Shown here: positions 28,301-39,800 of the stretch, piece by piece
How positions within the stretch are numbered: position 1 is the first letter of the stretch
How the letters are laid out: every line of letters begins with the position of its first letter
Origin: Patella vulgata
Lineage: Eukaryota > Mollusca > Gastropoda > Patellidae
Assembly (NCBI RefSeq): GCF_932274485.2
Contig: NC_065886.2
Span: 42,271,501-42,335,500 of the forward strand
Reading direction: 5' to 3'
Length of the DNA stretch: 64,000 bases
The notes under the pieces: generated by a model
The model's input: the letters and a program-made list of their open reading frames with translations, nothing else
Database searches by the model: none
What the model was told of the DNA's origin: nothing
Translations under genes and position numbers: made by a program

Positions 28301-29802
28301 ATTTCATGATCTTTTCTGACTTGTCGACCACAGAGAAGAGTGGATGATCGATCAGGTATTGCCTGATATTACAAATTCTATACAAACTATAGAATTTGAT
28401 TGACAATTATTCATTAATTTGTACATTTTCTTGCTTCGTTGATAATTCTAGTCGTTGAATGTATAAGTTTTATTGCAACAATAGGATTGATCATTTCAGT
28501 TTTCTGGCTTATCACAGAATCAGTATTCTATACACATTACAATAAATGATGTCTTATGGTTCGGTAATGAAGTTTCCAAAGTAAATCAGAATCCATGTTG
28601 TTTTATAACATTATCCATTTATTTTGTGAATTTAATTTTCGAGGTTGTTGGTGCATTAATGAATCCCTGTTGGAAAAAGTTAAATACATTATCATTATTC
28701 ATTATTAACAGAGAGTGGAGGATAAGCGTACTATTCATAAACAACCCGTAAGAAAAACCGTCGGTGGATTAATGGAAAAAGTTAAATACGTTAAACAACC
28801 TGTAAGACAAACCGTTGTGCAAGACACCACACACATGTGACATACATACCGTACATGTATGAACACTGGAAGTAACAACAATAAAAATACTACCAAATCA
28901 TACAAATGGATCCAATGGCTGGCCATTTGCCTTCTTACTCCAAATTGAATTGTTCTAAATCATTTGATCAGTGTACCAGCATTGAGATTGTTTGTAGAAT
29001 AGTACAATGTTTGGGAGATGCTCTGTTTTTCTCATTTTGAGTTTGTGGGTTGCTTCCCTTGTTAGGAGTGTGGTTTCACTTTGAATGAATGTACTAAATA
29101 TGTAGTTAGTGCATAGTTCATTTTTGAAAAACAATTTTAAATATTATACAAATTATGCTGTACACGTATCTTATTGAACATTTTCTAATAACAGTTTGTT
29201 TAGAAATAAAAGTGAAATGCTATCACCACAGTAACAGGTGCTGTGCATGTGTTGGGGTATGCTGATTCTTTTTGGAACACCTGTGATGATTTTGAATAAT
29301 ATATTGGTTCTGTTCTCATAGCTAATACTTTCTATTGTATTATTTAGTTTATATTTATCTCATGTCTCCTGATGTGGGTTTGTTTGATTTAGCGATAATG
29401 ATGAAGATGACGATTATTTAACTCGGTAATGAATACTGTGTGTTATGGTGGTATAATACCGATGGTGATATAATCTGTAGCTTGTTAGGTTAGTTAGAAC
29501 ATGTTTAGTGCTGTCCAATCAATATCAATCACATTATATACGTATCATTATTATATAACACAGGGATATAATTACTATATGATAATTTCTGTCGTGTAAC
29601 AATTTATAAATTGTTCCTTTTCCCAATTGATAACTAGATTCTATTTACTTTGATTAATTTCATTAAAAATAAAAAAAGGACTCAGTAAAGATCAGTGACT
29701 AAAATAAAAATAGTTGAAATATAAATGCTGAAATAAAAGAAAGCAATATAAATTGTTACCTATTCGATCCTGCTGTTCATAATTTGAGAGATTTTAAATT
29801 CC
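25301..29802. other. non-coding intergenic DNA
   Basis: No gene seen. Near 28,670-28,815 the blocks GGAAAAAGTTAAATAC and AAACAACCYGTAAGA each occur twice, a small local duplication. Nothing else stands out. Confidence 0.5.
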
Positions 29803-29950
29803 TGTCCAACCTCGTGGGTTTTCTCCAGGTCCTCTGGTTTTCTCCCACTGCTAAAGACACCTACGCGCAAGCTAATTATTGAAATTAAAAAAATTGAACA
29901 TTATGTTAGTCCCGAAATGATCTAGTTTGTGTTGAGTGGATGCCAGTGTC
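29803..29950 (+). mobile_element. SINE family B, 3' half
   Basis: Contains TCCAACCTCGTGGGTTTTCTCC, GGTCCTCTGGTTTTCTCCCAC, CCTACGCGCAAGCTAATTATTG, ATGTTAGTCCCGAAATGATC and GTTGAGTGGATG in forward order, matching the body and 3' end of family B. No tRNA-like head is clear, although a TTCGATCC at 29,763 could be a relic of the B box. Confidence 0.75.
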
Positions 29951-32900
29951 ACCTACATGTATACAGGCTGGGTGGTATCAGTAATCTATAAAGCATATAC
30001 ATTAATAGACAATTAATAATGCAAAAACAACATTATTTCAGTCATATAAATATGGCTCTTGAATTCATTAGAAAGAGAATATCGGGATCCTTTAAGGACA
30101 ATTTCTATGATGAGTCTAATTGAATCAAGAAAAAGATAATATTAATGGATTAGATACACTAGTCTATTTATTATATGATTTAGAATTGATCCGTCTATTT
30201 GGGGATCATTAATATTATTTTAAATCGATTTACTTTCTTTGAAGTAGATTAGTCAGCATGTAAGTCTTTTTGATTGGAAGATGCTGATTTTCAATCAAAA
30301 GAACCAACCAATCAATCGATCAATTTAAATGTTGTAAATCTTTGAGGATAAAATCAAATGAATTAAAGAATGTTTTACTAATAAACAATATAAGAAATTA
30401 TTAATCAATAAATCCATAGATTTTATGACTTAACAGTTATAAAAATAAGAAATGATATGAAATGGAGTTTGACATCCTACTATTAAAAAAAGAGAAAATC
30501 CAGAAAATTCAACATATTGAATAAAATAAAATGTCAGAATTTGGTCTTAAAAATTCCTCTTTTTGATAATTTAAAACCAAGTTTTAATAAAACCATAATA
30601 GATTTTCTGCACCAGAGAATATTAATTAAGATAATTAACTAATATAATGATGCCTTGAGCGTGACCATTATAGTCTTAAGCCAAAGGTGAATTACAACCA
30701 TAACTGGACATATTGTCACTTTAAGACATTCAATAAGCATAAATGACCTTTAGAAAGAAAATTGTCTTTTCCTTGTAACGAGATATGTATACCATCATGT
30801 CCTCGTTTGTAGGTAGTAATGAGATAAGTCTTCACACTAACGATAATAAAACATGGAATACGATGTGCCATAATTATTTTTGTGGTATATATTAATGGTA
30901 CTACAAAATTGTTAAACAGAGTCAAGGGAATAATGGTAGCTGGTAATTGACAACTTCTGTCCATCTACGGCACAAATAGAGTTTGCTTAATCAAACATGG
31001 CAGAAGTAATTTGAGGATAATTTCTAAGACAATCTAGAAAATTGTAATGGTCACTTCTCCCCAGATGCCGTCTTCTGATATCTGTGGTCATTTTCTTGTA
31101 GTTGGATCTATTTTTGTCTAGTGGCCGTATTGATCTGCCCAGATGATCGTTGGTCAATGACTGACCATTATGTTCTTTGATTAATCCCTCCCTGAGATCA
31201 AAGCGATTACTCAACCAGTGCAGATCTTTGTAAGCTGACCGATAGACATTACAAGTAGGGAGGTGTTCTTTAACTAAGAAGATAGAAAAATAGTCCAGCA
31301 TCAGGTGTTTGTTTCACAAGTTCAATATTTTCACTACTGATTTATACAAATGACAAACTTCAAGGAGATGAATTATGGATGATGAAAAGAGAAAGGTGTG
31401 AGGAGATAATCAGGAGGATTAAGATTAAGCGGTACATGTATCCTGGATCAGTTCAGGAACATGATATGTCTCTAGTTCCCAGGAGTATTAAGTAAGGAAG
31501 AGCAGTTAATCTTACTGTCTGAGGTTCATTAATCTTATTAATCTCTTGTTTATTTGCACAACGGTTGATCTTATTTTTAAATTAGATTAATTATTTAGCT
31601 TTTGATCGACGAGGCATTGCTATTTTCATCACCGTTTCCCTGGGACTCACGGGAACGTAGCTCCTGTGCATTCTCTGCGTCGATGACTTTTGGGAGATTG
31701 TAATTGCAATTTTATTAATCTGTTACCGAAGCTTTAGAAATGAGTTCATGAAATTTAACAGAAAACGTTAATAAGGCACAAAAAAAGTAGTTGCGCTTGA
31801 GTCAAACTGAAGATTGCTCTTTTCAATCAAACCTACAAGTGAATTAGAATTCAAAAATTCTATTAAGGAATGAGGATGCTAAGATGTCGAGGAGGGGGAT
31901 AGCTCCTCCATCATCAGAGGTACATGAAATGCGTTTTAAAAGACAGTTATATGACTGACACTATAGAAAATGAGTTCTTTCAGTCCTTACTCATCACTTG
32001 ATGGACTTTAATGGATGTTAACTTGATTATTTTACTTGAAAATGTGATTAAAGCATTAAACATGTAATTGTGTTAGGTTTGGAATTACTCATTTTCTGTC
32101 TAATGATAATCACAAAATGTCTCTCAAGAAAAAAAATTATCTCTTCTTTTTTTTTCGGCCACAAAATTATAAACAGAATAGAAACATCAATCAAATTACC
32201 AGTTGAACTCGGACAGGACAAAAATATGTTAACATGTAATATGGAGGGTGATAATACAAATGGTAAATTAGCGACACTTTTTCATGACATTTTCATAGTG
32301 TATAAAGACTTATACTATGGAATAAAAGTTTGAGAAACCAAGAGTGCAAAAAACAAATAAATGACAATAAATGTCACTCTTTTAACATAACCTATCCATA
32401 AAAAGATGAAATTTTAGCAGGCTTTTGATTGGTTTGACATCAATTATAGATGAGTTAGCTTTACCGTAGTGTTAATCATGTGGCAATGGATGTGAACTGC
32501 AGCTAATTGGTAGAGTGAAAATCGTTAACGATTTTTATTTCTAGTTCTCGTTTCAAGAAATATTTCATCAGAAACAAGGAAAAGGTGTAACTAAATTGAT
32601 TATTAGGTTCATTTTCATGTGCAGTGGATTTTTTCTGTGGAGTTGTCGAAATGTCAACATCGGACAACCATAAATAGAGAATTTCTTTCCCCTTTTACAA
32701 CTAATCTACTTATTAATGTTAGACTATCCTGCAGAGAAAACATGGTACTTTAAAGATATATACCAAATTGTGCACAATTGGGGTTTAACATCCTGCCGTT
32801 CTGCTCTGACTGAACTTCATAAAAGAAATAAGCAAAATTATTTGCAAAAAGAGAGGATTTGTATTTTCAGTTTTTGAAAATCATAATTGCATTTAATTAT

Positions 32901-33844
32901 TAACTCCCTAAAGTAAGAAAGAAATATGATTTCAGAAAATATGTTTGTAAGTCTTCAAATAAAAATGGAAAAATAACAATCTCTTATAAATAAAATATTT
33001 TATAAATTTATCAAAAGAATAAAAAGGTTTTCCTACAGAGGAATATACATGTGTGTATTGCATGTTTGTATGTAACATAAAACTTATAAAATTACTAAAG
33101 CAAATACACTTGCTCTGAGTTCATAGGAATAAATTGTAATGTTTTATTTGTAAATTAATAAACAATATGGCTTCTATAACTTTTGAAACTCTATCATTTT
33201 TGCAACTCTCGCTGGGATCAAAAGCTAGTCTGTATTTTGATAGCAATATGAGAGCAGGCAAGGCAACCATTTCTCACAACAAATAACGCTTGAGTAGTAA
33301 TACAAAGCAAAAATTTCAGTTTGAAAAACATTGAATCACACCTAGTGTATTAAAATCAAGTATTCTTAAATAACTGTTGTTTTTTAATGAGCAAGTGACA
33401 AAAACGAAACCATTAGCTCGCACAAAGAGTTAAGTAGTTATACTAAGGTGTTGAAATCAGAGATGGTAAAAACAGGCCTTAAACAATAGCAATCAGTACC
33501 CTATAATGACTCTTTTGTTAGGATTGTATCAAAAGGGTTTGGGAGTTAAATTGATATATAAATATACAGGGATTTGTTTGTAGGGTAATATGTTCTAGCT
33601 AGGTAATTGACTTTCTCATTGTGTGCTATTTGAATCAAAGAAACTCCAAGGTAAATTGTTAAGAAAATATTGACATCTCTCAAAGGTAGCCATCATGTTC
33701 TCAAAGAAGCCAGGTTTTGTACTAATGAAAATATTATGTATTGTTGTCCATTCACATAATGGGCAAGACTCATTAGCAGGTTTTACCTTTCTGAAAATAT
33801 CTTGTAAATAATTTTTTTAATGGTTTTCGTCTATTTATTTCCAG
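29951..33844. other. non-coding DNA upstream of the protocadherin
   Basis: No coding exon seen. A - strand frame of 104 codons (30,987-31,301) has no domain, repeats or splice context. The promoter and any first non-coding exon of the protocadherin must lie here or further upstream; I could not identify them. Confidence 0.45.
32779..32820 (-). mobile_element. SINE family A, short 3' fragment
   Basis: GGGGTTTAACATCCTGCCGT followed by TCTGCTCTGACTGAAC is the reverse complement of the family-A 3' end (GCTCAGTCGGAGCAGAACAG...GTTAAACC). Only about 40 bp remain. Confidence 0.55.
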
Positions 33845-34073
33845 GTCCTGAAGTCAGCCATCAGTTAAAAGAGAAACTTCAGAAGAGCAACATCTCAGGA
33901 TATCAACAAGGACTAAACTGTAAATTAATTATAACTGTGGAATCATTTCGAACATATATATGAACTTAGTGTGATATCATTCAGCATCTACAAGAAGACA
34001 TGTCAACTATAGTCGATTTATGATATGAAGTAACTTTCCTTTTTGTATGTAGATTTTATTTTTCCAATCATCA
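33845..34073 (+). other. 5' UTR segment of the protocadherin with a splice acceptor and five upstream ATGs
   Basis: A pyrimidine-rich tract ending TTTATTTCCAG at 33,844 looks like a splice acceptor, so this leader segment is probably spliced to an upstream non-coding exon. Between the acceptor and the main start are five upstream ATGs, at 33,960, 34,000, 34,020, 34,025 and 34,047. Each is followed by an in-frame stop within eight codons, and none overlaps the main start. Such leaders usually lower translation. The assignment depends on the acceptor being real. Confidence 0.5.
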
Positions 34074-36800
34074 ATGATGGCATTTATGAGCGTTTTCACC
34101 CTGTTTGTGATTTGTGGGAGCATGTCTTTAACTCTAGGACAAGAAATAGCATTAACTTATAATTTAAGGGAAAATCAAGAAGTGGGAACATTTGTGGGCA
34201 ATGTGGCCAGAGAGAGTTTATTGTATGGAAATATTTCTGAATCAGAGTTCCAGAGACTAAAATTTACATTTTTCACTCAAGGTAACCCCAATGCTAAACT
34301 TTTTACTATTGATGAACATAGTTCAACCATCCGAACAGCAGAAGTAGTGGATAGAGAAGCAATTTGTCCATTAAAAGTGGACTGTTCTGTAGCTTTGGAT
34401 ATTGCTGTTTATATGCGCGAAAGTGGCAGGAATGCGTTCAATTTATATAAATTAATGAAAGTTATGGTTATTATTGATGATGTAAATGATAATGCCCCAA
34501 CTTTTCCTCGTGCCAGAATTAGTCTGACTGTTCCCGAATCTGTGTTATCTGGTCATGTTTTACTGACGAGTGGTGCTGTGGATGCAGATATGGGACACAA
34601 TAATTCCATCCAATCTTATGATCTTATCCCTAGTTCGGGCATGTTCGGCTTAAAGGTTGTCAAGAATTGGGACGGAAGTTCCGATTTAGGAATTGTTGTT
34701 AAGCATCCATTGGATCGGGAAACTAGAGATGAATTTCAAGTTAAGGTTATTGCCAAAGATGGAGGATATCCTATTAAAACAGGATCTGTCATCATTGACA
34801 TTAAAGTAACAGACGTGAATGACAACCGTCCAGTTTTTAGGAATTCTACATACAACATTTCTGTGTTTGAAAATATTCCTAAAAACAGAACAGTTTTGCA
34901 GCTATCGACAGTAGATGCAGATGAAGGCATCAATGGTCAAGTCAAATATAAATACAGTTCTCGTGTTTCTGACAAAGTCCGAAATGCTTTTGGCATCGAA
35001 GAAGAAACTGGTAGGATTTATTCCAAGGGCAGTATTGACTATGAAACTACCAAACAGTACCAATTTATGGTTGAAGCACATGATGGTGGTTCACCTCCAT
35101 TATCATCCCAAGCTTTGGTTACCATTGATGTAGAAGATGAGAACGATAATGCTCCAAAGATCAGCATCAACCTGTCCCCAGAAGGAACTGACATATCAGA
35201 AGCTGTGGACACCAAGAAGTTTGTAGCTCATGTTTCTGTGACCGATGCAGATTTCGGTAATAATAAAAATGTGCGCTGCACTATGAGTGATACACATTTT
35301 GCCTTGGAAAGTTTTTTTGACACAAGTTATAAAATAGTTCTCGGTAAGAAGTTAGATCACGAAACACAAGCTACCCACAATGTTACAGTTACGTGTACTG
35401 ATCAAGGCAGGATTCCTCTGTCCAGCACAGAATCCTTCATGGTCAATGTTTTGGACGAAAACGACAATTTCCCAGAGTTTAGTCAAACAATGTACACTGG
35501 AAGTATTATTGAAAATAATGATGTTGGTGAAGAAATCCTGCGAGTCACTGCACATGATTGGGACAGTGGTAATAACGGAAGGGTCCGTTATTCCATAGAT
35601 GATGAGATTGCCCGATATTTCGCTGTTGACAGAGATACAGGTATCATCAGTGCCAATGCTGTGTTGGATCGTGAAGTGAACCCTGAGTTTAAATTCAACG
35701 TAATAGCCACTGACTATGGAAAACAGCCAAAAGCTCAATCTGTGGGGATTGTCATCACTGTTTTAGATCAAAATGATGAACCACCGAAGTTCACAAAACC
35801 AGTTTTCTTCTGCTATGTCATGGAAAATCAGAATCCAGGTGCATCAGCTGGAAATATCACTGCCACAGATAAAGACGAAAAAATTAATGGTGAATTCTTA
35901 TTCTCTATGCCGGTTAATTCCTGGGCTAGAGATTTCTTTGATATCCATCCTAGGACTGGTTTAGTAAGTACCAAAAAGAAATTTGATCGTGAAACCAATG
36001 ACCAATTCAGTTTTTCTGTGAACGTTCGTGACCCTCAGGTTCCAGGTTTTTCTGATACTGCTAATGTGACTGTTTATATTTTAGATGATAATGACAATGT
36101 GCCTATTATTCTTTACCCAACTGCTGACAATAATACTGCAGAAGTTGCTTTTGAAACAAAAGTTGCAACAGTTATAGCAACAGTTCAAGCATATGATAAA
36201 GACGAACCTGCAAACGCCAAGATAATCTACATGTTAAAATCAGGAAACAATCGTCATCTGTTTAACATGAATCGCATCACAGGTGATTTGGCATTATCAC
36301 GAACAATTCGACCAGACGATTCTGGCTACTACAAACTTGACATTATGGTTACAGACAGTGGCAACCCTCCCATGGCTGCCAGAACAAAATTATTCATAGA
36401 TGTGGCCAAAACAAACGGTACTTATATGGGTTTTGACGGTGAGGGCGAAACAGATAAAAACATGTTAATAGTTATTAGTTTAGTTGCGGTGACATTAATA
36501 CTGGGTATCGCTATCGTAACCACCATTTGTTTAATTAAAAGAATAGACAGAGAAAGACAACACAGGACTTTAATGGTAAAAACTGAGGAAGAAAAAATGT
36601 TTTCTGTTGTTAAAAAACGAGAGAGTTTTTCTTCCATTTCAAGAGATTCAAATGAAAATGAAGCTGCCTTAAAGCGCAAAAACAATCGAAAAGAAGTGAG
36701 TTTTTCAATAGAGGATGAAGCTGAACACAATACTACTGCATCATCAGGAGCAACATCATTTTCAACTTTTAAATCACAGCCCAGTGAACATTCCCAAAAG
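34074..36800 (+). CDS. protocadherin coding exon 1: signal peptide, EC1-EC7, membrane span
   Basis: Encodes residues 1-909. Residues 1-22 form a signal peptide, with probable cleavage at LG/QE. Calcium-binding linker motifs lie at DVNDNAP (136-142), DVNDNRP (248-253), DENDNAP (355-361), DENDNFP (461-467), DQNDEPP (565-571) and DDNDNVP (671-677), separating seven EC repeats. DRE-type motifs are at about 93, 214, 532 and 638, with DYE and DHE variants in EC3 and EC4. The seventh repeat ends without a DxNDN linker, as expected next to the membrane. The hydrophobic span is about 797-821, followed by KR stop-transfer residues. RKEVSF (872-877) fits a PP1 RVxF docking motif, and FSTFKS (896-901) fits the WAVE-complex WIRS pattern. 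Two ATGs start the frame in tandem; the second (34,077) has the better context (A at -3, G at +4). The donor is AAAAG/GTGAGT, phase 0. Confidence 0.95.
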
Positions 36801-39800
36801 GTGAGTTTTATATCAGTATGTCCACAGCTTATATCAATGTACAGAACTGCACACTTTACTTCGGGCACAGGAATGGCAAACAATTTTTAAATTTTTTTTA
36901 GTTTTCATTATTGCTAGTATAAACCTACACACAAATCGGAAAATGTACCTGAGTTGTGTTTCAGAAAGATCACTTCCAGGGTTTTTAAAAGTTCTTATAT
37001 ATAGTCATCTGAACGGCATCTGTATTGTTATGCTATTGTTTTATACAACCATTTCAATACTAAATCTTTTGTTTATCTGAGAAGATGCCCAAAATGGTTT
37101 GATGCATATGAGGCATGCATATCCAAGATGTCTTTATTTAAAAGAATAGCATAGAATTTGAATTGTAGACAAGATTTGTTTACATCTTATAGAGCGTCTG
37201 GTCGTCCAGTGTTTATTGGTTTCTGTCTACCAGTTGTAATGTGAGCCCAAAAGTTGGATTCTGTACATACAGAGAGAAATACAACATCTTAATACAGTGT
37301 TAAGAATTTCCCTATAGAACATCCACTACCTTATGGTTACCACATGTTGTCTAAGCGCACTTAATGTGTAGGAGGCGCTCAACATCTAAGTTGCTATAAA
37401 CATTATGTGGCAAGTCAAAGTATGATCATGTCAAAGTGAAGGATGTTCCCTGAGAATTTGAGCTTAAAATCAATTAGTACTTTTCACTTACTGCTCAGAA
37501 TTTTTAGTATAATAGAAGTATTGGAAATGAAAATAAATAATGTTTTGAAAACTTGTATAACTCTAAATAATAACTCTAAAAAAAACCCAAAAAAACGAAT
37601 ACATAGCTCAATTATTTTTATTCTGTAAAGAAAAGCATCTTGTAGAACTTTCAGTTATGATATGCATGGTTACTTATCATTTATACTGATAAAACGAAAG
37701 TTCTTCGTAGTCTTTTCTATATTTGATAAGGATATTCATTATATATTTTTGACGCAAATTCTTAGGGGACTAATAAATTGATGTGTGGTGTAAACAAGAC
37801 TGACTTTTGTGCTATAGAAATATCCCCGATGGACAAAGAAACATTTGAATAGATCAGTTTCCTACTTTGTTCAATCAACTATTTATTGTCTTTCCAATCA
37901 AATTTTTATGAGAAACATCAAACAGAGATAAAAGAAAGATAAGTCATTGGATTATTGTCGTGGGCTGGTGGGGATTTAACTAAGAAAAATGTCAGCTTAA
38001 CACTTTTGTATTTGATGACCTTTTAAATTTCCCATATTTGGTTTTTGCTGATCATGACATAACAAATTTGAATTTTCAGGTTATTTATTACTGAACGTTT
38101 TTTTTTTTTTTTTTCAGAGTGGTCTTCAGGATAACTGTTTAGTTATTGGTAATTCTTTAAACTTCAACAATAAATTACAAAGCAGCATTCCAGTTAGTGA
38201 TGATTTACCCCCTCCTCCACCATTAAATCAACAGTGGCATCAAACAAAAGAAGAGGAGGTAATGGAAAACTTCCTGTTTTTCTTTAGAATCAGGGATAAT
38301 TTATGTTGGTTTAACACAGCCACTAAAGACCAACAGCCCCACTTATTTTTCCGTTGCACATGAGTAGACCTAGATCAGACATTTTATTGTTGGGGCAGAT
38401 GCACAAGTTTTTTTAGTTCTTGCTGTAGTGAAGATATATCAATGTATTCTTTGGGGAAATGGGGACCGTTGGTCAGTTAGAGACTTGATAATCCCGTCTC
38501 TCATGCTAACACATGTATTGCATTGGTCCGAAGCCTTTATTCATGATTTTCAAGCCACTGATCATGAAGTGTGGACTTTTGGCACAAACTCAGTTAATAT
38601 TTTCCATTAATGTCAGTTAATGAATGTCTTAATTTATTTTTTAGAAATTATAATGGTCCTAATTATGTTTCAATTTCTTGATTTTTCCAAATTTTGTTAT
38701 TGATATTCTGTTTTTCCACTCTTTATGATTAACCCAATCTCTTTTTTTCTCATTTATGATTTTAATATTTTTCTAACACTATTTTATCATTAATCCCTTT
38801 TAAATTCTGTTTCTTTGGTTTGCATGTAGATGTATTGCCTTCATCCCTTCTCCAAGCTCTCGCCATTTAGTCGACGAGATTCCCTTCCCATGGCACTTCA
38901 GGTATTAATTGTCTTAACTCTTGTCGCTTTCATTGTCTAGCCAAGAAAACTTCGCTATCAATCATTAGTTTAATAATAGTAACTTTCTCAGGTCACTTTG
39001 TCGATACTGTTTCGATGGTGTTTCATTAGTTTGTTACATAAATTGTTACTAAAATTAGATAAACGAAACAGTATTTTTGATTTAAATTTTAATTGTGTTT
39101 TTGTTCGACCATAAAGATAAAAATCAATCTTTCTAAATTGATTTTGTGGCTTTGGTATGCGGATGAATTGTTAAATATTTGAAAGGCTTATCGTGTTTGG
39201 ATATAGGAAGTTGTAAAGTTATTTTTTGTGAAATTTTCTGTGTGCATGATCATGTGTTATGACCATAAAATATATATTTTCTGTCTTGTAGCTGTACTCA
39301 ATAGACTAGATTTTAGATCTTGGACAGCATGTATCGTGTCTGATAGAAAATATAGAAATACACTAGAGCTTCACTATAAGGCTGGCTGATGTTGTCAAGC
39401 ATTGACCATAGTCACATTATAATGAGACCCTTAATATATAATACTTTATACAGAAGGGCATCACTATAACGCGATTGGGGGTCATGTTGATAGCGTGTCT
39501 TATACTGAAACAGGCATTGTAGTGGGGTTCTTATGTATTTAGAAATTGAATGAAATAAGTAGGATTTTAGACATTAGAAATCTAATGATTTTATATATAT
39601 ATATTGAGTATCTATCCATGTGCTACTGTATTTGATGTATCCTGCATGAATTAAAAGTTGTAAATTATGTGGAGCAGATTCATTTTGCGGGAATTTTGAA
39701 AGATTGATGATTCGTAAGTCTTGATTTTATTTTCAATGAATTCTTTTGATTCATTTTATGCTCAGTTCTGTCCAAGTTTGAATTTGAATGAATGTCTCTG

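Noticed and set aside
30987-31301. 104-codon - strand ORF upstream of the protocadherin
   Set aside because: No signal peptide, domain, repeat or flanking splice sites; composition is consistent with a chance frame.
35352-36883. Frames of 60-153 codons opposite or out of phase with the large protocadherin exon
   Set aside because: They are shadows of the cadherin coding sequence.
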